Assembly (NCBI RefSeq): GCF_014230315.1
Contig: NZ_JACLAW010000016.1
Span: 29,505 to 93,504 of the forward strand
Origin: Novosphingobium flavum
Lineage (GTDB): Bacteria; Pseudomonadota; Alphaproteobacteria; Sphingomonadales; Sphingomonadaceae
Direction: 5' to 3'
Length of the DNA: 64,000 nt
Under the pieces are notes generated by a model that was given only the letters and a program-made list of their open reading frames with translations, did not search any database and was not told the origin of the DNA. Positions 51,884-61,034 of the stretch are shown here, piece by piece. The position numbers and the translations under genes were made by a program. Numbering within the stretch: position 1 is the first letter of the stretch; every line of letters begins with the position of its first letter.

Positions 51884-52840
51884 TCAGTCTGATCGTAAAC
51901 CCCGCAGGTTCTCGAGCAGTTCCCCCATGTCACGCGGCATTTCGCTGGCAAAGCGCAGGGCCGTGCCGGACACGGGATGAATAAAGCCGAGCACCGCGGC
52001 GTGAAGCGCCTGGCGGTGAAACGAGAGCCTGCCGAGCAGCGGGCGGAACCGGGTGGGGGCACGTCCATAGACTGGATCCCCCAATAGCGCATGACCGATT
52101 GATGCAAGGTGAACGCGGACCTGGTGGGTGCGCCCGGTCTCCAGCCGGCATTCGACCAGGGCGGCGCCGTCCAGCGCTTCCAGCACCCTGTAATGGGTGA
52201 CGGCGTGCTTTCCCCGTCCGTCCTCGACCAGCGCCATCTTCTTTCGGTCATGCGTGGAACGGGCGATCGCGCCGCGTATGGTGCCGGCAATGGCCTTGGG
52301 CACCCCGGCGGTGATCGCGAAATAGGCGCGCTCGATCGAATGGTCGGCGAATTGCTTTGCCAGCCCTTCGTGCGCCGCGTCGGACTTGGCGACGACCAGC
52401 AGCCCCGAGGTATCCTTGTCGATCCGGTGGACGATCCCCGGCCGCGCCACCCCGCCGATGCCCGACAATTGCCCGGCGCAGTGGTGAAGCAGGGCATTGA
52501 CCAGCGTGCCGTCGAGATTGCCCGCCGCCGGGTGGACGACGAGGCCGGCCGGCTTGTCGACCACGATCAGATGCTCGTCCTCATAGGCGATGGAGAGCGG
52601 GATGTCCTGCGCCTCGGCCTCGAGCGGGGCTGCCGGGGGAAGGTCGATGGCGAAGGCCGTGCCCTCGGCCGGCTTGAGCGAGGCCTGCGAAACGGCCTTG
52701 CCCGCAAGCGTGATGCGGCCTTCGCCGAGCAGGGCCTTGACCCGCTCGCGGCTCAGCCCCGAGGCGTCGGCCAGGGCCCGGTCGAGCCGCTGTCCACCGG
52801 CGGCGATCACGCCGGAAATGATGCTGTCGTTTCCCCCCAT
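51884..52840 (-). CDS. RluD-type rRNA pseudouridine synthase
   Basis: 318 residues. An N-terminal S4 RNA-binding domain (LDRALADASGLSRERVKALL, about 18-37) is followed by the catalytic domain with HRIDKDTSGLLVVAK, which holds the catalytic Asp. ETGRTHQVRVHLASIGHALLGD is the second family motif. RluD-type enzymes modify helix 69 of 23S rRNA. The MGGNDSIISG start at 52840 gives the family length. It is divergent from the JAMM gene by about 80 bases. Confidence 0.93.
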   Translation of the reverse strand: MGGNDSIISGVIAAGGQRLDRALADASGLSRERVKALLGEGRITLAGKAVSQASLKPAEGTAFAIDLPPAAPLEAEAQDIPLSIAYEDEHLIVVDKPAGLVVHPAAGNLDGTLVNALLHHCAGQLSGIGGVARPGIVHRIDKDTSGLLVVAKSDAAHEGLAKQFADHSIERAYFAITAGVPKAIAGTIRGAIARSTHDRKKMALVEDGRGKHAVTHYRVLEALDGAALVECRLETGRTHQVRVHLASIGHALLGDPVYGRAPTRFRPLLGRLSFHRQALHAAVLGFIHPVSGTALRFASEMPRDMGELLENLRGLRSD

Positions 52841-52922
52841 CGAAGAGGCGATATGGGGAGGGTTTCGCGCCTCGCAAGGGGTGCTTGCCGAGACCCGGAA
52901 TGTCAGGCAATCCCGGTGGTGG

Positions 52923-53315
52923 ATGCTCGTTTTCACGCCTGTTGCCCATGCCGCGATGCTGGCCGCTGCCCGCGCCGCCCACCCGCGCGAAGCCTGCGGG
53001 TTGCTGCTGGGCGGAGGCGGCCGGGTCGATGCGGCGACCTTGGCCCGCAACGTTCACCCCGAACCCGCCCGCCACTTCGAGATCGACCCGCTCGCGCTGA
53101 TCGCCGCGCACAAGGCGGCGCGAGCGGGCGGGCCACAGGTGCTGGGCTATTGGCACTCGCACCCCAATGGCCGCGACGAACCTTCCGAAGAGGACCAGGC
53201 TATGGCGAGTGGCGACGGGCGGGTCTGGGCGATCGTGGCGGGCGGCGATGTAACGCTCTGGCGCGACGACGCGGCGGGGTTCAGCCGGCTTCCCTATATC
53301 ATCGGGGAAGGGTAA
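52923..53315 (+). CDS. JAMM/MPN (M67) metallopeptidase
   Basis: 130 residues. The JAMM motif is complete: Glu23 in PREACGLLLGG, then H78-S-H80 and Asp91 in HSHPNGRDEPSEED. Bacterial stand-alone M67 proteins remove sulfur-carrier or ubiquitin-like tails, for example in cysteine or cofactor synthesis. No sulfur-carrier protein gene lies near. chpT follows after 48 bases. Confidence 0.9.
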   Translation: MLVFTPVAHAAMLAAARAAHPREACGLLLGGGGRVDAATLARNVHPEPARHFEIDPLALIAAHKAARAGGPQVLGYWHSHPNGRDEPSEEDQAMASGDGRVWAIVAGGDVTLWRDDAAGFSRLPYIIGEG

Positions 53316-53363
53316 GGGGCGGCGATACGTTCTTCTCACGTCACCTTCCTGCGACGGGGCTTC

Positions 53364-54008
53364 ATGACCAGCACTTCCTCCCTCGACCTTGCCAGCCTGC
53401 TTTGTTCGCGCCTCTGCCATGACATGCTCAGCCCGGTCGGCGCGCTGACCAACGGGCTCGAACTGCTGGCCGAGGAGAAGGACAAGGACATGCGCGGGCG
53501 CATCGTCGAGCTGCTCGAACAGAGCGCCAAGACCAGCGCCGACAAGCTCAAGTTCTTCCGCCTCGCCTTTGGTGCGGCGGGCGGCTTCGGCGATCTCGTT
53601 CCGGTGGAGGAGGCGCGCGCGGTGGTCGATGCGCTGGTCGGCAACAACGGCCGGATCGAGGCGCGCTGGGCGCTGGCCGGCGATGTCCTGCCCAAGCCGG
53701 CGATCAAGACCCTGCTCAACCTCGCCCTGATCGGGATCGAAGCGCTGGTGCGCGGCGGCACGCTCGATATCGGCGCGGAAATGCGTGAGGCCGAGAGCGA
53801 GATCGTGATCCGCGCCGCCGGCCCCCGGATCGCTTTCGACCCGTTGGTTGGCAAGGCGCTTGACGGATCGCTCGCCGAGGCCGACCTTTCGAGCCGGACC
53901 GCGCCCGCCGCGATGATCCGCCGCCTCGCGGAAAGCCTCGGGGGCGAGGTCCAGTCGATCCTCACCGAGGAAGCGCTCGTCATGGGCGCGGTGCTTCCCT
54001 CGCGGTAA
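53364..54008 (+). CDS. chpT: histidine phosphotransferase ChpT
   Basis: 214 residues. The phosphorylated His is in DLASLLCSRLCHDMLSPVGA (His19), inside a helical DHp-like dimer domain (about 8-75), followed by a degenerate ATPase-like domain without ATP motifs. ChpT passes phosphate from CckA to CtrA and CpdR in the alphaproteobacterial cell-cycle pathway, which ends in ClpXP-dependent proteolysis. The amidase gene starts 25 bases downstream, so the two may be co-transcribed. Confidence 0.92.
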   Translation: MTSTSSLDLASLLCSRLCHDMLSPVGALTNGLELLAEEKDKDMRGRIVELLEQSAKTSADKLKFFRLAFGAAGGFGDLVPVEEARAVVDALVGNNGRIEARWALAGDVLPKPAIKTLLNLALIGIEALVRGGTLDIGAEMREAESEIVIRAAGPRIAFDPLVGKALDGSLAEADLSSRTAPAAMIRRLAESLGGEVQSILTEEALVMGAVLPSR

Positions 54009-54033
54009 CCGGGCGGAAAGGGCTGTCAGCGCG

Positions 54034-54747
54034 ATGAATTCGATGCGGCAGTGGCTCGTCCACCGCGAGGTTTCCTCGCCCAACTGGAACGAGCGCAAGC
54101 TGCCCGTATCGATGGTGGTCCTGCACTACACCGGCATGGAAAGCGCCGAGGCGGCGCTGGAGCGCATGTGCGATCCGGCGGCCGAGGTTTCGGCCCATTA
54201 CATGATCGACGAGGACGGCACCGTCACCCAGCTGGTCGACGAGGCCAACCGCGCCTGGCACGCCGGGCGTTCCTACTGGCGCGGCGAGACCGACATCAAC
54301 TCGGCCTCGGTCGGGATCGAGCTGGTCAATCCGGGTCATGAATTCGGCTACCGCCCGTTTCCCGAGGCGCAGGTCGAGGCGCTGCTGCCGCTGCTGGCGG
54401 ACATCGTACGGCGCCACGACATTCCCCGCGCCAACGTGGTCGGCCATTCCGACGTGGCCCCGGCGCGCAAGGACGATCCCGGCGAACTGTTCCCGTGGGA
54501 GGAACTGGCCCGGCACAAGCTGGCCCTGCCGGTGCCGAGCCCGAAGATGCCGATGATCTTCGACAATCCCGGGGCCTTCTTCCTCGCGCTCGAACGCTTC
54601 GGCTATGACATTTCCGATCAGGAGGCCGCCGTGCGCGCTTTCCAGCGTCGCTTCCGCCCGCGCTGCCTTGACGGCATTCCCGACGGCGAATGTGGGGCGC
54701 TGCTGTTCGAACTGCTGCTGGAGCGCGACCTCGGCCGGGTGAGGTAA
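54034..54747 (+). CDS. N-acetylmuramoyl-L-alanine amidase (amidase_2, AmiD-like)
   Basis: 237 residues. The zinc ligands are visible in VVLHYTGM and GHSDVAPARKDDPG, with the middle part AWHAGRSYWRG between them. A peptidoglycan-binding-like C-terminal region (about 180-235, GYDISDQEAAVRAFQRRFRPR) follows. No signal peptide is visible, so export or a cytoplasmic anhydro-muropeptide amidase role (AmpD-like) is open. Confidence 0.88.
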   Translation: MNSMRQWLVHREVSSPNWNERKLPVSMVVLHYTGMESAEAALERMCDPAAEVSAHYMIDEDGTVTQLVDEANRAWHAGRSYWRGETDINSASVGIELVNPGHEFGYRPFPEAQVEALLPLLADIVRRHDIPRANVVGHSDVAPARKDDPGELFPWEELARHKLALPVPSPKMPMIFDNPGAFFLALERFGYDISDQEAAVRAFQRRFRPRCLDGIPDGECGALLFELLLERDLGRVR

Positions 54748-54800
54748 GGCGCGCTCACTTAATGACTCGCTCCTGCGACAGGCTGCTGCTAGGGCGCGCC

Positions 54801-55225
<425 letters not shown>

Positions 55226-55237
55226 ATTCGAAAAGAC

Positions 55238-55266
55238 AAAGGCCCCCGGGCGAACGGGGGCCTTTT
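55238..55266. terminator. terminator between rnpB and the tannase-family gene
   Basis: GGCCCCC (55241-55247) pairs with GGGGGCC (55256-55262), with A-rich and T-rich flanks; bidirectional. Confidence 0.88.
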
Positions 55267-55296
55267 CGTCATGACCGGAACTTGCGCCGGTCCCGG

Positions 55297-57030
55297 TCAG
55301 GGCTTGGCCGCGCAGCTCATGCCGTCGGCGGTTGGCGTGCACCACTTCTGGGCGCCGGCGCGGTAGAGGCCCATGCCGGCCCAGTTCGAGAGTTCCGCTA
55401 CCGGCGCCAGGCGCGCGGGCCCGCGCACGAAGCTGGCGGCCTTGCGCACGTCGCCGTGACCGAGATACTGCTGGGTATAGGGATAGGGCCAGATCGGGCG
55501 GGTCAGGTCGGCGGCGGGCTGGGGCGCGTTCATCGGCTGCGGGCCGGGGCCGCGCGGCACATGGACACCTTCGAGGACGCCGGGCGCAACGCCCCGCTCG
55601 ACCCACACCATCAGCGGCAGCAGCAGGTTGGCCAGCACCGGACCATCGCCGCCGCCGCAGTGATAGACGCCGGGCAGCAGGTAGAAGCGCATGAAGGCGT
55701 CGGTCGCGGCCGGGCCCATCTGCTTGCGCAGCGTCTCGTAGTACAGGATGGTCGAGGTGGGCAGCACGTTGGTATCGCCCAGCGCCATCCACAGGATCAG
55801 TTTGCCGCCGGCCTTGGCATAGGGCGACATGTCGGTGTTGGTCGCGTCGTGGAGGAAGTTGTACTTCGTCGTCGCCTCAAAGGTGGCGCGGTCGAACTTC
55901 ACCTGGCTCAGCGACCAGTCGGGCGCGAGAGCGGGCAGGTTGTAGTGCGAGCGGATCGCCTTCTCGGTGGCGGTGCGGGCCTCGGCAGGGCCGCCGAAAC
56001 GGCTGTCCGACGGCACGATCGTCGCGGTCCAGGCCAGTTCGGAGCCGGGCAGGACGCCGCTTGGTGCCAGCTTGAGGCCATTGGCATCGTGCGGCCCGCG
56101 ATAGAGTTCGCGCGCCACCCGTACCTGATCGGCAGTAAGACAGGTGGAGGCATCCTGCCCCGGCTTGCACTCGACCTTCTCGAACGGCACCCGGCAGGCG
56201 AAGGGATCGGACACGATCGCATCGCGCGCGCCGTCGGCAGCGTCGCAGGCATCGAGCACGGCCTTGTGCAGGATTGGCAGCTTGTCGGCGGTGAGGATCG
56301 CCGAACCATCGGCGCGCATGTTGGTGGTCACGTTCCAGGCGTGCCACAGCCCGTTGTTGAGGGTGGTGTTGAGCGGCGGACAGCCCGCGCCGATCCCGTC
56401 GAAGTCCTTGGGAAAGCGCTGGGCTTCGATCAGCCCCTCGCGCCCCGGGTTGGAGCAGGCATTGTAATAGGAAAAGCGCGGCCCCCGGCCGTAGAAGCGG
56501 GCGATCAGCGCCTTGCTGGCGAGCACCTGCAGGTGCATGCCCTTGTAGCCGGCATAGATCTGGTCGCGGTAGCGGTTGGCCAGCACGTCCTCGTTCTGGC
56601 GGCGGCCGAGGTCTTCCCACGATACGCTGGCGAACTGGTCGATCTTCACCCCCGCCGGGGTCTGCGCGCCGGGCCCGCCGCCGAACAGCAGGCGCTGGCT
56701 CCAGCCCTTGACCGGGAGGTGCAGCTCGAAGCGGGCATAGTCGTCGACCACGACCTTGACGTTGCAATAGGCGGCAACCTGGCCGTTATCGATCACCGAG
56801 GCCGAGGCGACGCGGGTCTGCCCGCCGGCCGTGGCCGAAACGTCGGTTCCGACCAGCGCGGCGCAGTCCATCCGGGGCGCGAGGACGGGCAGGGCCAGCG
56901 GCTGGAGGGCCGGGCGCGCCGGAGTTGCCGCGCCGATCGGGGCAGTGCCCTGGATGAGGGTCAGGCCGCTGCAGGCCGCCAGCGCGAGGATCGTCCGCAA
57001 TTTGCCCTTGCGCGACAGCCAATCGTTCAT
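55297..57030 (-). CDS. tannase/feruloyl esterase family protein
   Basis: 577 residues. The signal peptide or lipoprotein-like leader (1 to about 35, with an ALAACSG stretch) is followed by a tannase-type alpha/beta hydrolase. The nucleophile region reads YYNACSNPGREGLIEAQRFPKDFDGI, where active tannases usually have G-C-S-x-G-G-R; Ser is kept but the surrounding glycines are altered. GDTNVLP and YHCGGGDGP near the end hold the Asp and His. It would cleave aromatic esters (gallate or ferulate) outside the cytoplasm. MNDWLSRKG at 57030 is the start. Confidence 0.82.
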   Translation of the reverse strand: MNDWLSRKGKLRTILALAACSGLTLIQGTAPIGAATPARPALQPLALPVLAPRMDCAALVGTDVSATAGGQTRVASASVIDNGQVAAYCNVKVVVDDYARFELHLPVKGWSQRLLFGGGPGAQTPAGVKIDQFASVSWEDLGRRQNEDVLANRYRDQIYAGYKGMHLQVLASKALIARFYGRGPRFSYYNACSNPGREGLIEAQRFPKDFDGIGAGCPPLNTTLNNGLWHAWNVTTNMRADGSAILTADKLPILHKAVLDACDAADGARDAIVSDPFACRVPFEKVECKPGQDASTCLTADQVRVARELYRGPHDANGLKLAPSGVLPGSELAWTATIVPSDSRFGGPAEARTATEKAIRSHYNLPALAPDWSLSQVKFDRATFEATTKYNFLHDATNTDMSPYAKAGGKLILWMALGDTNVLPTSTILYYETLRKQMGPAATDAFMRFYLLPGVYHCGGGDGPVLANLLLPLMVWVERGVAPGVLEGVHVPRGPGPQPMNAPQPAADLTRPIWPYPYTQQYLGHGDVRKAASFVRGPARLAPVAELSNWAGMGLYRAGAQKWCTPTADGMSCAAKP

Positions 57031-57311
57031 CGTTACTCTCCCGGATCTTTGCGTGGGACCGTGCCCAGTCCGCTCGACGGCTGCCACGCCTGCGGGGCGC
57101 GGGCAAGCGGGAGGGCAGCCCCGGAGGGGGCGACGACGCGTTTCGGTTCGGCCGGCCCGGAAAACTTATCGGCTGAGCTGCGAAAAGCCCGCGCGGAGCG
57201 TTACCCCAGCGGCCGCCCGGCTGCCTTTGCAATCGATCATGCGCGGGAGCCGGTCGGCCGGGTTTGCTTCATGCTGTGACCGGGCACGGGCGCGCGGTCC
57301 AGGCCCGGGTT

Positions 57312-58622
57312 TCAGGTCCGGCCGATGCTGGTATAGGTGAAGCCCTTCGCGCGGACTTCGTCGGGCCGGTAGACGTTGCGCAGGTCGACCAGCACGGCGG
57401 CGCGGGCGATGGTCCTGATCCGGTCGAGGTCGAGCGCGCGGAAGGCGTCCCATTCGGTGACCAGGGCCATGGCATCGGCACCCTCGATCGCGGCATAGAC
57501 GTTGGTGGCCATTTCCACGCCCGGCATCAGCGGCGCGGCCATGTCCATCCCTTCGGGGTCATAGGCCGAAACGGTCACCCCGGCGTCGATCAGGGCCTGG
57601 GCGATGGCAATGGCGGGGGCGTCGCGCATGTCGTCGGTATTGGGCTTGAAGGTCAGGCCGAGCAGGGCGACCTTCTTGCCGCGCGCCGCGTCGAGCCCGC
57701 CCAGCGCGTCGATCACCTTGCGGCCCATGGCGCGCTTGCGGCTCTCGTTGACCTTGGCCACGGCCTCGACGATCCGCAGCGGGCTGTCGTAGTCCTCGGC
57801 GGTCTTGAGCAGGGCGAGCGTGTCCTTGGGGAAGCACGAACCGCCATAGCCCGGCCCGGCATGCAGGAACTTGGAGCCGATCCGGTTGTCGAGCCCGATG
57901 CCGCGCGCCACGTCCTGGACATTGCCGCCCACCTTCTCGCACAGGTCGGCGATCTCGTTGATGAAGGTGATCTTGGTGGCGAGGAAGGCATTGGCCGCAT
58001 ACTTGATCAACTCGGACGAGCGGCGGCTGGTGAAGATCAGAGGGGCCTGGTTGAGGAACAGCGGGCGGTAGACATCCTGCATGACCTGCTGGCCGAACTC
58101 GTCCTCGGCGCCGACCACGATCCGGTCGGGCCGCTTGAAATCGCCGATCGCCGCGCCTTCGCGCAGGAATTCGGGGTTGGACACGACCGCGAACCTGAAC
58201 GGCAGATTGGCCTCGCCCAGAATCCGCTCGACCGCATCGCCGGTGCCGACCGGCACGGTCGACTTGGTGACAATCACGGCCGGGCCCTTGAGGTTCTGGC
58301 CGATTTCCTCGGCCACGGCATAGACGAAGGAGAGGTCGGCATGGCCGTCGCCGCGCCGCGAGGGTGTGCCGACCGCGATGAAGATCGCAGAGGCCCCGTC
58401 GATCCCTTCGGCGAGCGAGGTGGTGAAGGAGAGGCGCCCGGCCTTCACGTTGCCGGCGACCAGTTCGGCCAGGCCCGGCTCGTAGATCGGCATGATCCCG
58501 GCGTTGAGGCGCTCGATCTTGCCGGGGTCCTTGTCGATGCAGACGACCTCGTGGCCGAAGTCGGCAAGGCACGCGCCCGAGACGAGGCCGACGTAGCCTG
58601 AACCAACCATAGCGATCTTCAT
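57312..58622 (-). CDS. ugd: UDP-glucose 6-dehydrogenase
   Basis: 436 residues. NAD-binding GSGYVGLVSGACLADFGH at the N-terminus, the central dimer helix with ELIKYAANAFLATKI, and the catalytic Cys in GGSCFPKDT are present. It oxidises UDP-glucose to UDP-glucuronate for polysaccharide synthesis; the glycosyltransferase at the right edge could use such products. It overlaps the phosphatase gene by 4 bases. Confidence 0.96.
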   Translation of the reverse strand: MKIAMVGSGYVGLVSGACLADFGHEVVCIDKDPGKIERLNAGIMPIYEPGLAELVAGNVKAGRLSFTTSLAEGIDGASAIFIAVGTPSRRGDGHADLSFVYAVAEEIGQNLKGPAVIVTKSTVPVGTGDAVERILGEANLPFRFAVVSNPEFLREGAAIGDFKRPDRIVVGAEDEFGQQVMQDVYRPLFLNQAPLIFTSRRSSELIKYAANAFLATKITFINEIADLCEKVGGNVQDVARGIGLDNRIGSKFLHAGPGYGGSCFPKDTLALLKTAEDYDSPLRIVEAVAKVNESRKRAMGRKVIDALGGLDAARGKKVALLGLTFKPNTDDMRDAPAIAIAQALIDAGVTVSAYDPEGMDMAAPLMPGVEMATNVYAAIEGADAMALVTEWDAFRALDLDRIRTIARAAVLVDLRNVYRPDEVRAKGFTYTSIGRT

Positions 58623-59422
58623 GCAGCACTCCTGGTATGCGTGGTGATGGCGCCGTCCTGGTCGCGCGCCTCGATCAGCCAGCGGTCCGTGCCCGCAAGG
58701 CCGATGGCGGTCAACCGTCCGGAACTGAAGGCCCCGGTGTCGAGTCCGATTCGATTGGGCCGGAATTGCGGTTCGGCGGTGATGGTGTGGCCATGGACCA
58801 CGACAAACCCGTGATCCCCGCGGTGCGACAGGAACGGCTCGCGAATCCAGCGCAGGTCGCCCTCGCGCTGCTCTTCCAGCGGCACTTCGGGCGCGATTCC
58901 CGCGTGGACGAACAGGTAGTCGCCGATCTTCACCGCGTTCTCGAACGCGCGGATGAAGGCCAGGTCGGCGGCGGGAATGGCGGCGCGCAGCAGGTCGCGG
59001 GCATCGGCGAAGTCGGCCGCGTTGAAGGCCTGCGCGTCGATCGGATAGCTCAGCGCGGTCTCGCGCCCGCCGAATTTCAGGAAGGAGCGCAGCACGTCGT
59101 CGTGATCCAGCGCGCGCAGCAGCATTTCCTCGTGATTGCCGATGATGATCCGCACCCGGCGGCGGCGCTGCCAGTCGCGCGCGGCGGCGATGACCCCGGC
59201 GCTGTCCGGCCCGCGGTCGATCAGGTCGCCCAGCAGGACCACCGTGGTCCGGGCCGGGACGCGCCCCGCATCGTCGGCGTCGACGGCGTGGACCAGGGCG
59301 GTGAACAGGTCGAGCCGGCCGTGGATGTCGCCCACGGCATAGACCCGCTCGCCCTCCGGGATGGCAGGCGCGGAAGGATTGCCTTCAGAGGGGCGGAAGA
59401 GGTTGCGGATGGCCTTGATCAT
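58619..59422 (-). CDS. calcineurin-type serine/threonine phosphatase
   Basis: 267 residues. Metal and active-site motifs GDIHGRLDL, GDLIDRGPDS and GNHEEM identify a PPP/ApaH-like metallophosphatase. VVHGHT near the C-terminus carries another ligand. It is translationally coupled to ugd (ATGA overlap), so it may act in exopolysaccharide regulation, but its substrate is unknown. The start MIKAIRNLF at 59422 is the first Met of the family sequence. Confidence 0.9.
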   Translation of the reverse strand: MIKAIRNLFRPSEGNPSAPAIPEGERVYAVGDIHGRLDLFTALVHAVDADDAGRVPARTTVVLLGDLIDRGPDSAGVIAAARDWQRRRRVRIIIGNHEEMLLRALDHDDVLRSFLKFGGRETALSYPIDAQAFNAADFADARDLLRAAIPAADLAFIRAFENAVKIGDYLFVHAGIAPEVPLEEQREGDLRWIREPFLSHRGDHGFVVVHGHTITAEPQFRPNRIGLDTGAFSSGRLTAIGLAGTDRWLIEARDQDGAITTHTRSAA

Positions 59423-59583
59423 GGGCGGGGTGTTTGCCTTGCGCTGCGGTATAGGGAGCGACGATCCGCTGCACAACCAGTCCTCGTAATTCTTCGCGGG
59501 CGCCCCGGTTCCGCCTGTTGCGTGAAAGGCACAGGTTGGTGCTGCAATGCAACTAATTACGGGTTTCGCCTTGTGCCACTGCG

Positions 59584-59600
59584 AACATTGCTGGAATGTT
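59584..59600 (+). promoter_or_regulatory. candidate inverted-repeat operator upstream of the porin gene
   Basis: AACATT (59584-59589) and AATGTT (59595-59600) form an inverted repeat with 5 bases between, about 95 bases upstream of the TorF porin start. No regulator is identified. Confidence 0.3.
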
Positions 59601-59692
59601 ACAGCCGTCTGGCCGATCGCACCCGCCAAGAGGTGCTGCGGCAAAGACACGGTGGGTAGAGGACCACTTCGTAGAAGAATGAGGAAATTATC

Positions 59693-60481
59693 ATGACCAC
59701 CACTGTTCGCGGCCTTCTCGCCGCCACCGCGCTGATCGGCGCCTTCACCGCTGCCCCGGCTTTCGCCGACGAGGCTCCGGCGAGCGACATCACGATCACG
59801 GGTTCGGCCACGGTCGCTTCGCAGTACCGCTTCCGCGGCCTGTCGCAGTCGGACAACCTGCCCGTGATCCAGGGCGCGATCACCGCGACCCACTCGTCGG
59901 GCCTCTATGTCGGCACTTGGGGTTCGAGCGCGAGCCAGGGCAACTTCGGCAGCCCGATCAACATCGGCGGCACCGAGCTCGACGTGTTCGGCGGCTACAC
60001 CCGTGACCTCTCCGGCACGACCATCGACCTCGGCGTGATCGGCTACCTCTATCCGGGCGCCACTGCCGGCAACTACTACGAAGTCTACGGTTCGGTCGCC
60101 CGCACCTATGGCCCGGTCAAGGGCAAGGTCGGCGTGAACTTCGCCCCGGCGCAGAAGGTGTTCAACTACTCGCTGTTCTCGGCGACCCGCAACAACACCT
60201 ACGTCTACGGCGAACTGAGCAGCTCGGTCCCGGGCACCCCGCTCAGCGTCCACAGCCACGTCGGCTACACCTCGGGCGGTTTCGACTACGTGCGTGACTA
60301 CCTCGACTACTCGGTCGGCGTCAGCGCTTCGTACAAGAACCTGACCCTCGACGCCTCGCTGGTCGGCACCGACCTCGGCCGTGGCCGCACCTACGCCGGT
60401 ACCTGCACCAGCGTTTGCGGCGAATACTTCTACCGTCCGGCCAAGCCGGTCGGCGTGGTCTCGCTGACCGCCGCATTCTGA
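59693..60481 (+). CDS. TorF family putative porin
   Basis: 262 residues. The signal peptide (1-25, ending PAFA) is followed by ITGSATVASQYRFRGLSQSD, the N-terminal hallmark of the TorF family, and amphipathic strands ending in Phe. The codon use is more strongly biased than in neighbours (TAC, AAC, GGC), suggesting high expression. The ATG is preceded by GAGGAAATTATC. TorF porins form an outer-membrane barrel of uncertain substrate. Confidence 0.88.
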   Translation: MTTTVRGLLAATALIGAFTAAPAFADEAPASDITITGSATVASQYRFRGLSQSDNLPVIQGAITATHSSGLYVGTWGSSASQGNFGSPINIGGTELDVFGGYTRDLSGTTIDLGVIGYLYPGATAGNYYEVYGSVARTYGPVKGKVGVNFAPAQKVFNYSLFSATRNNTYVYGELSSSVPGTPLSVHSHVGYTSGGFDYVRDYLDYSVGVSASYKNLTLDASLVGTDLGRGRTYAGTCTSVCGEYFYRPAKPVGVVSLTAAF

Positions 60482-60505
60482 TCGCTTTCGCGAGACGATG
60501 AAATC

Positions 60506-60540
60506 AGGCCCGTCCCGGCATGTCCGGGGCGGGCCTTTTC
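60506..60540 (+). terminator. terminator after the TorF porin gene
   Basis: A 13-bp stem AGGCCCGTCCCGG (60506-60518) / CCGGGGCGGGCCT (60524-60536) with one G-T pair, followed by TTTT. Confidence 0.9.
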
Positions 60541-60596
60541 ATTGCCGGACAAGTGCCTAAATGGGGCCGCGAACCTGTTCAGTCGAGGACCCTGCC

Positions 60597-61031
60597 GTGA
60601 CCAAGTACCTCCACACCATGATCCGCGTGACCGACCCCGAGGCGACCGTCCGCTTCTTCGAACTGATCGGCCTCACCGAGACCCGCCGGATGGAGAGCGA
60701 GAAGGGCCGTTTTACACTGATCTTCATGGCCCCGCCGGGGCAGGAGGAGGCCGAGGTCGAGCTGACCTACAACTGGCCGCCGGAAGATGGATCGGCCGCC
60801 GAGGTTTATGGCGGAGGCCGCAATTTCGGTCATCTGGCCTACCGCGTGCCGAACATTTACGCGACCTGCGATAAGCTGATGGCGGCCGGCGTGACGATCA
60901 ACCGCCCCCCGCGCGATGGCCACATGGCCTTTGTTCGCACCCCGGACGGGATTTCGATCGAACTGCTCCAGGACGGCTATCTCGATCCGGCCGAGCCGTG
61001 GGTCTCGATGCCCAACACCGGGGCCTGGTAA
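60597..61031 (+). CDS. gloA: lactoylglutathione lyase (glyoxalase I)
   Basis: 144 residues from GTG 60597 with GAGGA upstream, starting MTKYLHTMIRVTDPEAT. The four metal ligands of glyoxalase I appear in YLHTM (His), EVELTYNW (Glu), FGHLAYRV (His) and SIELLQ (Glu). It isomerises the hemithioacetal of methylglyoxal and glutathione. The ATG-less start makes automated predictions prone to choose 60561. Confidence 0.92.
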   Translation: MTKYLHTMIRVTDPEATVRFFELIGLTETRRMESEKGRFTLIFMAPPGQEEAEVELTYNWPPEDGSAAEVYGGGRNFGHLAYRVPNIYATCDKLMAAGVTINRPPRDGHMAFVRTPDGISIELLQDGYLDPAEPWVSMPNTGAW

Positions 61032-61034
61032 GAC

